From NCBI RefSeq assembly GCF_016862395.1, contig NZ_BOMW01000032.1:62001-126000 (forward strand): DNA of 64,000 bases, read 5' to 3'. The stretch is from Actinoplanes siamensis (lineage in GTDB: Bacteria > Actinomycetota > Actinomycetes > Mycobacteriales > Micromonosporaceae). Both the position numbers and the translations under genes were made by a program. Under the pieces are notes generated by a model that searched no databases, was not told where the DNA came from, and was given only the letters and a program-made list of their open reading frames with translations. Positions 52,296-61,929 of this stretch are shown piece by piece; position 1 is the first letter of the stretch, and each line of letters begins with the position of its first letter.

Positions 52296-53975
52296 TCAGC
52301 CGGTGAACTCGCCCGGCGGAGCCGCGGCCGGATCGGCGTGCTTCTCCGCCTCGGCGGCCCGCAGCTCGACCCGCCGGATCTTGCCGGAGATCGTCCTGGG
52401 CAGGTCGGTGAACTCCAGGCGGCGGATCCGGGCGTACGGCGGCATGTGCTCGCGGGCATGCGCGAAGATCGCCGCCGCGGTCGTCTCGTCCGCCGCCCAC
52501 CCGTCGGCGAGCAGCACGTACGCCTTCGGCACGGCGAGCCGGACCGGGTCGGGTGAGGGCACCACCGCGGCCTCCACCACCGCCTCGTGCTCGATCAGCA
52601 CACTCTCCAGCTCGAACGGCGAGATCCGGTAGTCGGACGCCTTGAACACGTCGTCGGTCCGCCCCACGTACGTGATGTAGCCGTCCTGGTCCCGCGCCGC
52701 CACGTCCCCGGTGTGGTAATAGCCGCCGGTCATCCGCTCGACGGTGAGCTCGGGGTCGCCGTGGTAGCCGGCCATCAGCCCCACCGGTCGCGGGTCCATC
52801 GCCACGCAGATCTCGCCCTCGCTCGCCTCCCGCCCGGTCACCGGGTCGAGCAGCGCGATCCGGAACCCGGGCGCCGGCCGGCCCATCGACCCGGCCTTGA
52901 CCGGCTGCCCGGGGGAGTTGGCGATCTGCACGGACGTCTCGGTCTGCCCGAACCCGTCCCGGACCGTCACTCCCCACTTCGCCGCGACCTGCTCGATCAC
53001 CTCGGGGTTGAGCGGTTCGCCGGCGCCCACCGCGATCCGCGGGGGCGTCGTCAGCTCGGTCAGGTCGGCCTGGATCAGCATCCGCCACACCGTGGGCGGC
53101 GCGCAGAAGCTGGTCACCCCGCAGCGCTGCATCTCGGCCATCAGCCGCCGGGCGTCGAACCGGGTGTAGTTGAAGATGAACACGCAGGCCTGCGCGTTCC
53201 ACGGGGCGAAGATGTTGCTCCAGGCGTGTTTGGCCCAGCCCGGCGACGAGATGTTCAGGTGCACGTCGCCCGGGCGCAGGCCGATCCAGTACATCGTGGA
53301 GAGGTGCCCCACCGGGTACGACACGTGGGTGTGCTCGACCAGCTTGGGCTGGGCCGTGGTGCCGGAGGTGAAGTAGAGCAGCAGCGTGTCCCCGGCCCGG
53401 GTCTCGCCGTCCGGGGTGAACTCGGCACTTGCCCGGCCGGCCGAGCGGTAGTCGAGCCAGCCATCGGCCGGCCCCACCGCGATCCGGGTGACCCCCGGGT
53501 CGGCCTGGACGAACTTGCCGGCCGCCGAGGCCATCGCGATCACGTGCCGGGCGCCGCCCCGGGCCACCCGGGCCGCCGTGTCGGCCGGGCCGAGCAGCGG
53601 GGTGGCCGGGATCAGCACGGCGCCCAGCTTGATCCCGGCGAGCACGGTCTCCCAGAGCTCCACCTGGTTGCCGAGCATCACCACGATCCGGTCGCCGCGC
53701 CGCACGCCCTGCTCGCGCAGCCAGTTCGCCACCCGGTTGGAGCGCTCGGACATCTCGGCGAACGAGACGCGCTGCTCGCTGCCGTCCTCCTCGACGATCC
53801 AGAGCGCCGGCTGGTCGTTGCCCGCGGCGATCACGTCGAACCAGTCGAGGGCCCAGTTGAACCGGTCCGGCCGGGGCCAGGCGAAACCGTCGTACGCGGC
53901 GGGGTAGTCCTCGCGGTGGGCGAGCAGGAAGTCGCGCGCCCGCCGGAATGCGGCGGTCGCCTCGGTCTCGGCCAT
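52296..53975 (-). CDS. Acyl-CoA synthetase (AMP-binding, MACS-like)
   Basis: A 559-residue adenylate-forming enzyme: P-loop YFTSGTTAQPK, DGFGQTETS, GEICVAM, YYHTGDVAARDQDGYITYVGRTDD and the catalytic C-terminal lysine in RTISGKIRR. It activates a carboxylic acid (probably medium/long chain) to an acyl-CoA. In this cluster it is the natural supplier of the starter acyl group. ATG 53975 has GGGAGGAG upstream. Confidence 0.9.
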   Translation of the reverse strand: MAETEATAAFRRARDFLLAHREDYPAAYDGFAWPRPDRFNWALDWFDVIAAGNDQPALWIVEEDGSEQRVSFAEMSERSNRVANWLREQGVRRGDRIVVMLGNQVELWETVLAGIKLGAVLIPATPLLGPADTAARVARGGARHVIAMASAAGKFVQADPGVTRIAVGPADGWLDYRSAGRASAEFTPDGETRAGDTLLLYFTSGTTAQPKLVEHTHVSYPVGHLSTMYWIGLRPGDVHLNISSPGWAKHAWSNIFAPWNAQACVFIFNYTRFDARRLMAEMQRCGVTSFCAPPTVWRMLIQADLTELTTPPRIAVGAGEPLNPEVIEQVAAKWGVTVRDGFGQTETSVQIANSPGQPVKAGSMGRPAPGFRIALLDPVTGREASEGEICVAMDPRPVGLMAGYHGDPELTVERMTGGYYHTGDVAARDQDGYITYVGRTDDVFKASDYRISPFELESVLIEHEAVVEAAVVPSPDPVRLAVPKAYVLLADGWAADETTAAAIFAHAREHMPPYARIRRLEFTDLPRTISGKIRRVELRAAEAEKHADPAAAPPGEFTG

Positions 53976-54039
53976 GTCTCTCCTCCCAGCGGGACAGGCC
54001 CCGGGCCGGGGTTCTCCGGAACACGGCCTGGTGACCTGG

Positions 54040-54876
54040 TCAGTCTGCCCCGCGCAGACCGCCCCCGCCAGCAGGTAGCAGCACTTGCCGCCGGGCGGCG
54101 GCGAGCCGGGCCGGGTGGGCCTTGGTCGTCCGGTACAGCTTGACGATCACGAGGAGTTCGAAGAGCAGCAGCGCCGCGCCCGCGAAGATCGTCACCGGGA
54201 AGATCAGTCCGGTCAGCGGGCCGATGATGTAGACGAACATCTCGTACTCGATGCCGCTGAACAGGTGGGTCCGGATCCGGTTGCGCCGCAGCCAGGCGCC
54301 GGCCCGGCGCCGCAGCGGGCGTGGGCCCCGGCCGGGCCCGGCGGGCGCCGGCGCGAGCGGGTCCGGGGTGGTCAGCGACTCCAGCTCGTCGGTCATCCCG
54401 CGGCGGACCTTGGACACCTGGCTGCCGTTGAGATACCGGATCAGGTCCAGGAAGATCGCGACGGCCATCAACCAGAGGTACGACACGTCGCCGTCGCGCA
54501 GGTACTGCCCGCCGAACAGGGTCAGCGCGCAGAAGAACACCCGCACCCGGTCGAGCACGAAGTCCAGCCATTGGCCGAAGACCGTGCCGGTCCCGTTCAG
54601 CCGGGCGATCTTCCCGTCCATGCAGTCGACCACGAAACTCAGGTGGAACAGGACCGCGCCGAGGACCAGGGCGCCCCGGGCGAAGGCGACCATCGCCCCG
54701 GCCCCGACGGCTGTCGCGACAAGCGTCAGCGCATTGGGGGTGATCCATCGGTACGGAGCCACGAGGCGCACCAGCCGGGACGCCAGCGGGTCGACCAGGA
54801 GCACGGTCCACCAGGCGTCGATCGGCTTGTAGGTGCGCTCCCGGATCTCCTGCAGGGACACTCTCAGTGGCGGCAC
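54040..54876 (-). CDS. CDP-alcohol phosphatidyltransferase
   Basis: A 278-residue membrane enzyme with the complete CDP-AP motif: VVDCMDGKIAR, then GQWLD and FVLD, supplying Asp84, Asp87, Asp105 and Asp109. It moves a phospho-alcohol or phosphatidyl group from a CDP-activated donor to a second alcohol. GTG 54876 (VPPLRVSLQEIRERTYKPIDAWW) matches the usual N-terminus and has AAGG upstream; a TTG at 54951 would run through an AT-rich promoter-like stretch. Confidence 0.85.
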   Translation of the reverse strand: MPPLRVSLQEIRERTYKPIDAWWTVLLVDPLASRLVRLVAPYRWITPNALTLVATAVGAGAMVAFARGALVLGAVLFHLSFVVDCMDGKIARLNGTGTVFGQWLDFVLDRVRVFFCALTLFGGQYLRDGDVSYLWLMAVAIFLDLIRYLNGSQVSKVRRGMTDELESLTTPDPLAPAPAGPGRGPRPLRRRAGAWLRRNRIRTHLFSGIEYEMFVYIIGPLTGLIFPVTIFAGAALLLFELLVIVKLYRTTKAHPARLAAARRQVLLPAGGGGLRGAD

Positions 54877-55045
54877 GTTAAACCTTAAAGTCCAGTAAAT
54901 ACCATTTGTCCACCTGGTGTCTTCACGTTCCCCACCAGAGGTGACAATCAACCAGAATACCGGCGATACGCCGCCGTTCCCCCGGACGAGGGACGGGACC
55001 GTGCCTCGCCTCGCCTCGCGCTCGCGCGACCCGCGCGAGGGGCCT

Positions 55046-57268
55046 TCAGTGCTCGCGCAGCCCGAGCCGGGCGTGCAGGGCCCGCAGCGGCCGCGGCGCC
55101 CACCAGTTCCACCGGCCGGCCAGCCGCATGAACGCCGGCACCAGCACCGGCCGGACCAGCAGCGCGTCCAGGATGATGGCCAGGCTGGCGCAGAGGCCGA
55201 AGAACTGGATCAGCGACACCCCGGAGGTGAGCATCGCCAGGAACGACACCGAGAGGATGCCGGCCGCCGCGCTGATCACGCGGACGCTGCGCGACATGCC
55301 CTCGACCACCGCGGTGCGCAGGTCGGCGCCCTGCTCGTGGCGCTCGATCACCCGGGACAGCACGAACACCTCGTAGTCCATGGACAGCCCGAACGCGACA
55401 CAGAACAGCAGCACCGGGATGGCCACCGCGAGCGGCGTCCCGGTCTGGCCGAGCACCTCGGAGAGATGGCCGTCCTGGAAGACCCAGACCGCCACGCCGA
55501 ACACCGCGCTCATCGTCAGCGTGTTCAGCAGCAGCGCCTTGAGCGGCAGCAGCACGCTGCCGGTGAGCAGGAAGAGCAGCAGGAACGTGGTCACCGCGAT
55601 CAGGATCCCGGCGACCGGCAGTCGCGCGCCGATCGAGCCGGTGATGTCCACCAGCTGCGCGGGCGGCCCGGTGACCAGCACCGGGACCTCGGCCGGCACC
55701 GGCACGGCACGGACCGCGCGGGCCAGCGCGGCGCCCTCGTCCGAGTACGGCTCCACGCCGCTGACCACCGAGAACCAGGTCGTCTCGCGGTTGACGAAAC
55801 GCGGGTCGGGCCGGCCCGGGGCCACCACGATCACCCCGTGCCGGTAGGTGCCCACCATGCTGTCCACCCGGGTCACCCCGGGCACCTCGGAGAGCCGCGC
55901 GGCGTAGTCGGCGACCCGGATCCGCGCGTCCGTCCCGGCGCCCCAGTGCTCGGCGACCACCACTGTCGCCCCGCTCCCGGTGTCCGAGAACCGGGTCCGC
56001 AGGGTCTCCGCGACGACCCGGCTCTCCGCCGTCCCGGGCAGCACCCGGTCGTCGGCCAGCCCGAAGCGGACATGGGCCAGCGGCACGGCGAGCAACGCCA
56101 AGATCAAGATCACCGGAGCGGCGGTACGGACCGGACGGCGCAACACGAACGCCGCGAGCCGTGCCCAGAACGTCGAGTCGGCCCGCGGCTGCCACAGCGA
56201 CCACTTGTCGATCCGGTGCCCGAGCAGCGCCAGCAGCGCCGGCAGCACCAGCATCGCGGCGCCCACCGTGGTCACCACCACGGCGATGCCGGCGAAGGCG
56301 AAGGAGCGCAGGAAGTACTGCGGGAACACCAGCAGGCTGCACAGCGCCACGGCCACGGTCGCCGCGCTGAACGCGATGGTGCGCCCGGCCGTGCGCATGG
56401 TGTTGCCCAGCGCCGTGGCCAGGTCCGCTTCGAGCCGCCGCTCCTCGCGGTACCGGGAGACGAACAGCAGGCTGTAGTCCACCGCCAGGCCCAGGCCCAG
56501 CGCGGTGGCCATGTTGACCGAGAAGACCGACACGTCGGTGATCGCGGCCAGCAGCCGCAGCGTGCCCAGCGTGCCGACGATCGAGAAGATCCCGATCAGC
56601 AGCGGCGCTCCGGCCGCCCCGACCGTGCCGAAGACCAGCAGCAACAGCACCAGTGTGATCGGGATGGCGATCGACTCGGCGGTGGCCAGGTCCCTGGTGA
56701 CCTGGTCGTTGATGTCGTTGTTGATCTGAGTGAAGCCGCCGAAGGAGACCCGGACCGGCCCCTGCGCCACCGCGAGCTCATCGTGCAGCGTGGCGACCCG
56801 CCCCGCGCTGGTGTTCTCGTCGCCGTCCACGTGGACCAGCACCAGGCCCGCGTCCCGGGACCGGCTGGCCAGCTGCGGCACCCGGCCGGTCCAGTACGAC
56901 CCGGCCACCGTCACCGCGTGGTCGCCCGCCAGCCGGTCGGTGATCTGCCGTGCGACCGCGGTGATGTCCGGGTCGTCGACGCTGCCGCCGGGCTTGGAGA
57001 TCAGCACGACCAGATTCGGGTCGGCGGCCCGGAAACGCTCGGCGAGGACCTGCCGGCCGCGTACCGAATCGGAGGCCGGATCGTCGAAACCCCCGGTCTT
57101 GAGCGCGCCGACCAGGCCGCCGCTGAAGGCCACCGCGAGCGCGGCCAGCAGCAGGGCGACGAGCAGGACGAGCTTGGGGCGGCGGGCGACGAACCGGACC
57201 ACCGGTCCGGGGGCGGCGAACTGGTCGCCGTCCCCGGACCGGGGGCGGGTGGGTGTCGATGAGGTCAT
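55046..57268 (-). CDS. MMPL/RND-type lipid exporter
   Basis: A 740-residue MMPL-family transporter: two blocks of six membrane helices each behind a large extracytoplasmic loop. The second helix cluster of each half carries the family motifs (GLGLAVDYSLLFVSRYREE; AFGLSMDYEVFVLSRVIE) with the proton-relay Asp-Tyr pairs. In mycobacteria MMPL proteins export polyketide-derived and trehalose lipids. It starts 14 bp after the PKS-AOS stop, so the two are co-transcribed and the exporter probably moves the product. Confidence 0.92.
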   Translation of the reverse strand: MTSSTPTRPRSGDGDQFAAPGPVVRFVARRPKLVLLVALLLAALAVAFSGGLVGALKTGGFDDPASDSVRGRQVLAERFRAADPNLVVLISKPGGSVDDPDITAVARQITDRLAGDHAVTVAGSYWTGRVPQLASRSRDAGLVLVHVDGDENTSAGRVATLHDELAVAQGPVRVSFGGFTQINNDINDQVTRDLATAESIAIPITLVLLLLVFGTVGAAGAPLLIGIFSIVGTLGTLRLLAAITDVSVFSVNMATALGLGLAVDYSLLFVSRYREERRLEADLATALGNTMRTAGRTIAFSAATVAVALCSLLVFPQYFLRSFAFAGIAVVVTTVGAAMLVLPALLALLGHRIDKWSLWQPRADSTFWARLAAFVLRRPVRTAAPVILILALLAVPLAHVRFGLADDRVLPGTAESRVVAETLRTRFSDTGSGATVVVAEHWGAGTDARIRVADYAARLSEVPGVTRVDSMVGTYRHGVIVVAPGRPDPRFVNRETTWFSVVSGVEPYSDEGAALARAVRAVPVPAEVPVLVTGPPAQLVDITGSIGARLPVAGILIAVTTFLLLFLLTGSVLLPLKALLLNTLTMSAVFGVAVWVFQDGHLSEVLGQTGTPLAVAIPVLLFCVAFGLSMDYEVFVLSRVIERHEQGADLRTAVVEGMSRSVRVISAAAGILSVSFLAMLTSGVSLIQFFGLCASLAIILDALLVRPVLVPAFMRLAGRWNWWAPRPLRALHARLGLREH

Positions 57269-57282
57269 GGAGGCGGTTTCTC

Positions 57283-60200
57283 TCAGGCGGGCTGCGGCAC
57301 GCGGGCCGGGTCCAGGTTCCGGGCCAGCAGGTCCACGGTCGTCTCGATGTCCTCGACGGTGTGCTCGGCGGTGATGAAGAACCGCAGCCGGGCCAGCCGC
57401 TCCTTCACCGCCGGGTACATGATCGGGTTGACGCTGATCCCGTTCTTGAACAGCGTGTCGGCCAGCTTCAGCGCCTGCACCGAGTCGCCGGTGATGCACG
57501 GGATGACAGGCGTGCCGGCGCTCGGCCCGGTGTCGATCCCGGCCCGCTTGGCCAGGCGCAGGAAGGTTGCCGCCCGGTCGTGCAGCACCTTGAGCCGCTG
57601 CGGCTCCTCACGGATGATGTGCAGCGCGGCCAGCGCGGCGGCCGCGTTCGGCGGGCTCATGCCGGCGCTGAAGATGAAGCCCGGCATGGTGTAGCGCAGG
57701 TACTCGATCAGCTCGCGTCGGCCGGCGAGGTAGCCGCCGCAGCTGGCCAGCGACTTGGACAGGGTGCCCATCCAGATGTCCACGTCGCCGCGGTCCACCC
57801 CGAAGTGCTCGCCGACGCCGCCGCCGCGGGCGCCGAGCACTCCGATGCTGTGCGCCTCGTCCACCATCAGCAGCGCGCCGTGCTTCTTCTTCAGCGCGAT
57901 CAGCGCCGGCAGGTCGCAGATGTCGCCGTCCATGCTGTAGACGCCCTCGACGATGATCAGCACCCGCCGGTAGCGGTCGCGGATCCGGGTCAGCAGCGCG
58001 TCCAGAGCGGCCAGGTCCTGGTGCGGGAACGGCTGGCGGTTGGCCCCGGAGAGGCGGCAGCCCTGCAGGATGCTGTCGTGCGCGAGCGCGTCGTGCACGA
58101 TCAGGTCTTCCGGGCCGACCATGTGGCCGATGACCCCGACGTTCGTGGAGTGCCCGCCGAGCAACGAGATCGCGTCCTCGGCGCCGACCAGGGCGGCCAG
58201 GCTGCGGTCCAGCTCGTCGTGCAGGGCCCGGTTGCCGGACAGGATGCGGGCGGCGGAGACCGAGGAACCGTACCGCTCGACCGCCTCCTTCACCGCGTAG
58301 TTCACCATCGGGTGCCCGGACAGACCCAGGTAGTTGTAGCTGGAGAAGGAGATGATCTGGCGGCCCTGCACCGAGGTCCGGCTGTTGATCACGCTGTCGT
58401 GGACGATGTAGTACGGGTTCGCCACCTTGACCCGCTCCAGGATGTCGCCGCGCGCCTCGAACTGCACGATCTCCGGCAGCTTGGTGACGTCGGCGACCTC
58501 GGGCCGGCGGGCGTCGTCCCGTGGGACCAGGGCCTGCTGGGCCTCGGGAACGGAGGCCGGAGCGGCCGGCGCCGGGGCCGCCTCGGCCACCGGGGTGCCG
58601 CCGCCCAGCGACTGCGTCAGCAACTGCACCAGCTCCCGGACGGTGGCGACGCCGAACACCTGCTCGGGCGCCAGGTCGAGATCCGGCCAGCGGCGCTTGG
58701 CCGCCGCGATCAGCTCGGCCGTCATGATCGAGTCGAAGCCCAGATCGGCCGCGAACGTCTGCTCCGGCCGGACCATGTCCGCCGGATAGGCGCTGATCTT
58801 GCCGACCATCGCGGCCACCTCCGCGGCGACCTCGGCGTACAGCTGGTTGCTCTCGGTCTTCTCCGGAGCCGGCTTCTGCGCCGGCACCGAGACGCGGACC
58901 GCGGGCGGCGCGGCGTTCTCCGGCTTCGCCGCGGCCGGGGCCGGCGCCGGCGGAGCCGCCGGGAGGGCCGGGGCCGGCACCAGGTCGGCCGGGTCGGCGC
59001 CGATGCCACGCAGGACCGCTAGCTGCTCCCGCAGCAGGGAGATGACGTCGTTCACGGGATTCTGTTCTCCGTTACTGATCGCGGCCGCCGGCAGCGCCGC
59101 GCGCGCCGGGGCTTCGGGGGGACGGGGGTGACTGTCGTCAGTTGTGCGGATGAATCGGGCCGGTGTGGCGCCCGGTGCGGTTCGCCGGATCGAGTAGTGC
59201 TGCGTGGCCAGCGGCGACGGCGGCAGCGTGACCAGCGGGATGCTCAGCCCCTCGAACAGCGGCGTGAGGTCCACCGGCACGCCCGCCACGGCAAGTCGGC
59301 CCAGGCCCTCCAGCAGGGCGTACCCGTCATCCGGCTGGGACGGCATCAGCGCGATCGAGTCCAGGCCGCGCGCCGCCGGGGTCTGCGCGGTCATGCCCAG
59401 CAGCGCGTCCCCGGCCGAGACCTGGACCAGGATCTTCGCGCCCTCGGCCACCGCCGTGTCCACCGCCTCGCGGAACAGCACCGGCGCCGAGCCCTGCCGG
59501 CCCCAGAGGGCGCGCAGCGACTCCGGGTCGGCCGTGGCCGCCGGGTCCACGCTGGAGACGAAAGTACGGATCGGCTTGCGCACCGGCAGGCGCGCGACGT
59601 GCGCGGCCACCCGGGAGTCGACCTCTGCCATCAGCGGCGAGTGGAAGGCGTGCGAGACGCGCAGCGGCACCACCGGGACCTCCCGTTCCCGGCAGCGGTC
59701 CACCAGCCGGCCGACCGCGTCCCGGTGCCCGCTGGCGACGATCTGGGACGGGTGGTTGTAGCAACCCGCCCAGACCCCCTCGATGCCGGCGCACAGCTGC
59801 TCGAACCCGGCCGCGTCGATCCGGACCGCGGCCATCGTGCCGGGCGGCGGCTCCAGGCCCGCGGTCACCGCGGCGCCGCGCTCGATCAGGAACTCGATGC
59901 CGTCGTCCGGGGTCAGCGCCCCGGCGGCGACCGCCGCGGCCAGCTCGCCGACGCTGTGCCCGAGCGTGATCGCCGGGGTCACCCCGAGGTCGGCGAGCAG
60001 CTGGGTCATCCCGATCCCGGCCACGCCGAGGCCGGGCTGGCAGATCCGGGTCGCGCTGACCCGCTCCTCGTCACCCGGCCCGGGCGTGTCGCAGAGCAGG
60101 TCGGTGACCGGCTCGCCGGTGCGCTCGTCGACCTGGTCGGCCAGCGGGCGGACGTGCTCGGCCAGCGCCGGGAACCGGGCGACCAGGTCACGCAGCACGC

Positions 60201-61929
60201 CGGGGCGCAGCGAGCCCTGGCCGGGGTAGAGGAAGGCCAGGGAGCGCTGCTCCGGCGCCAGCGGGGCGGTGCTGGCGTACACCCCGGGGGCCAGGCGCCC
60301 GGTGGCGTCGCCGGCCAGCTCGCGGGCCGCGGCGGCGAGGCGCTCGGCCAGCTCCTCCCGGGTCCGGCACATCACCGCCAGCCGGGCGCCGAGCAGGGTG
60401 CGGCTGGCCATCGTGCGGGCCACCGCCGCAGGCGTCAACTCCGGGTCGGCCCGGATCAGACCCGACAACCTCCGGGCGTACGACGTGAGCAGGTCCCCGT
60501 CGTCGGCGGAGAGCAGCACCACCCACGGGCGGTCCGCCTCGTCCCCGTCGTCCTCCGGTTCGGGCGCCTCGCTCAGCACGGCGTGCACGTTGGTGCCGCC
60601 GAAGCCGAACGAGCTGACGCCCGCCCGCCGCCTGTCGTCGGCCGGATGCGCCCAGGCCCGCGGCTCGGTGGCGATCGCCAGCCCGGCCTCGGCCAGGGGC
60701 AGCTCGGCGTGCGGGTCCATGGCCGCCGGCTGCGGCGGGACGACCCGGTGGTGCAGGGCCAGCGCGGTGCGCAGCACGCCCGCGGCGCCGGCCGCCGGCA
60801 GCGTGTGCCCGATGGTGGCCTTGCCCGAGGACAGGTAGCAGGGCCGGTCCGCGGACTTGGCGCGCAGCCGGCGGATCGCCTCGACCTCCACCTTGTCGCC
60901 GACCGTGGTGCCGGTGCCGTGCGCCTCCAGGAAGTCGATCGCGCCCGGCTCCACCCGCGCGTCCCGGTAGGCGGCGCGCATCGCCGCCTCCTGGCCCTCC
61001 GCCTTCGGGGTCATCGGGCCGGCGCCCTTGCCGTCGTTGGCGGTGCCGATGCCGTTGAGCACCGCGTAGATGCGGTCCCCGGCCTCCAGCGCGTCGTCCA
61101 GCGGCCGGAGCACGGCCAGCGACCCGCCCTCGCCGAGGACGAAGCCGTCAGCCCGGGTGTCGAACGGGCGGCACACCCCGGCCGGCGACAGCGCGCCCAC
61201 CCGGGAGAAGCCGACGAGCGCGTTCGGGGTGAGGTTCAGGAACACGCCGCCGACCAGGGCCGCGTTGCACGAGCCGGTGCGCAGATGGTTGACCGCCTCG
61301 TGCATGGCCACCAGCGCGGACGAGCACGCCGCGTCCACGGCGAACGACGGCCCGCCGAGGTCGAGCAGCTCGCTGACGGTGGCCGGGGCCATGTTCAGCA
61401 GCGAGCCGGCCATCGAGAACGACTGCGGCGGGTCGATCGCCGCCTTCGCCGCCTCGGCGATCGCCTTGAGCAGCTCCGGGTCGTTCGCGTTGGGCGACAG
61501 CGACCCGTCGGCGAGCAGGCTGGCGGTCAGCCGGGCGCCGGTCATGTCCTTGTAGTCGGCGGTGCTCAGCCCGACGAAGACCCCGGTGGTCGCCCGGTCG
61601 AACGGGCGTCGCTCCCAGCCCGCGTCCTGGACCGCTTCCCGGGCCAGGTCGACGAGGAGCCGGTGCTGCGGATCCATGGCCTTGGCGCGCCGCGGCGGGA
61701 TGCGGTGGTGCAGGGCGGCGAACCTCTCGACCTCGTCAAGAAAGGCCACCCGGTCGGTGTACGTCGAATGATGGTCACGAAAATTCGTCGAATAGAAAGT
61801 TTCGTGATTCCAGCGCGCCGGCGGTACGGGGCGGAATTGATGAGCGGCGGTCAGTGAGTTCGCCCAGAACTCGACCACGTCGCGCGCCCCCGGAAAACGG
61901 CAGGATAGGCCGACGATGGCAATGTCCAA
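57283..61929 (-). CDS. KS-AT-ACP-alpha-oxoamine synthase megasynthase
   Basis: A 1548-residue fused enzyme. Ketosynthase (about 1-425): catalytic Cys near 202 (DAACSS), His in EAHGTGTT and TIGHTLPAAG. Acyltransferase (about 530-830): GHSVGE near 657 and HAFH near 760, the malonyl-CoA type. ACP (about 1020-1100): DLGFDSIM. C-terminal PLP alpha-oxoamine synthase (BioF/KBL/SPT type, about 1150-1540) with Lys near 1391 in TLSKSLAS. There is no KR, DH, ER or TE. It should add one malonate unit to an acyl starter, then release it by decarboxylative condensation with an amino acid as an alpha-aminoketone, as in prodigiosin RedL. TTG 61929 gives the usual KS start; the frame is open to GTG 62031. Confidence 0.9.
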   Translation of the reverse strand: MDIAIVGLSCRFPGARDVVEFWANSLTAAHQFRPVPPARWNHETFYSTNFRDHHSTYTDRVAFLDEVERFAALHHRIPPRRAKAMDPQHRLLVDLAREAVQDAGWERRPFDRATTGVFVGLSTADYKDMTGARLTASLLADGSLSPNANDPELLKAIAEAAKAAIDPPQSFSMAGSLLNMAPATVSELLDLGGPSFAVDAACSSALVAMHEAVNHLRTGSCNAALVGGVFLNLTPNALVGFSRVGALSPAGVCRPFDTRADGFVLGEGGSLAVLRPLDDALEAGDRIYAVLNGIGTANDGKGAGPMTPKAEGQEAAMRAAYRDARVEPGAIDFLEAHGTGTTVGDKVEVEAIRRLRAKSADRPCYLSSGKATIGHTLPAAGAAGVLRTALALHHRVVPPQPAAMDPHAELPLAEAGLAIATEPRAWAHPADDRRRAGVSSFGFGGTNVHAVLSEAPEPEDDGDEADRPWVVLLSADDGDLLTSYARRLSGLIRADPELTPAAVARTMASRTLLGARLAVMCRTREELAERLAAAARELAGDATGRLAPGVYASTAPLAPEQRSLAFLYPGQGSLRPGVLRDLVARFPALAEHVRPLADQVDERTGEPVTDLLCDTPGPGDEERVSATRICQPGLGVAGIGMTQLLADLGVTPAITLGHSVGELAAAVAAGALTPDDGIEFLIERGAAVTAGLEPPPGTMAAVRIDAAGFEQLCAGIEGVWAGCYNHPSQIVASGHRDAVGRLVDRCREREVPVVPLRVSHAFHSPLMAEVDSRVAAHVARLPVRKPIRTFVSSVDPAATADPESLRALWGRQGSAPVLFREAVDTAVAEGAKILVQVSAGDALLGMTAQTPAARGLDSIALMPSQPDDGYALLEGLGRLAVAGVPVDLTPLFEGLSIPLVTLPPSPLATQHYSIRRTAPGATPARFIRTTDDSHPRPPEAPARAALPAAAISNGEQNPVNDVISLLREQLAVLRGIGADPADLVPAPALPAAPPAPAPAAAKPENAAPPAVRVSVPAQKPAPEKTESNQLYAEVAAEVAAMVGKISAYPADMVRPEQTFAADLGFDSIMTAELIAAAKRRWPDLDLAPEQVFGVATVRELVQLLTQSLGGGTPVAEAAPAPAAPASVPEAQQALVPRDDARRPEVADVTKLPEIVQFEARGDILERVKVANPYYIVHDSVINSRTSVQGRQIISFSSYNYLGLSGHPMVNYAVKEAVERYGSSVSAARILSGNRALHDELDRSLAALVGAEDAISLLGGHSTNVGVIGHMVGPEDLIVHDALAHDSILQGCRLSGANRQPFPHQDLAALDALLTRIRDRYRRVLIIVEGVYSMDGDICDLPALIALKKKHGALLMVDEAHSIGVLGARGGGVGEHFGVDRGDVDIWMGTLSKSLASCGGYLAGRRELIEYLRYTMPGFIFSAGMSPPNAAAALAALHIIREEPQRLKVLHDRAATFLRLAKRAGIDTGPSAGTPVIPCITGDSVQALKLADTLFKNGISVNPIMYPAVKERLARLRFFITAEHTVEDIETTVDLLARNLDPARVPQPA

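Noticed and set aside
50680-54024. Single 1114-codon frame joining the acyl-CoA synthetase region and the GT39 gene
   Set aside because: The first half is in the wrong frame for the synthetase; the glycosyltransferase starts at ATG 52275 and the synthetase is a separate gene in another frame.
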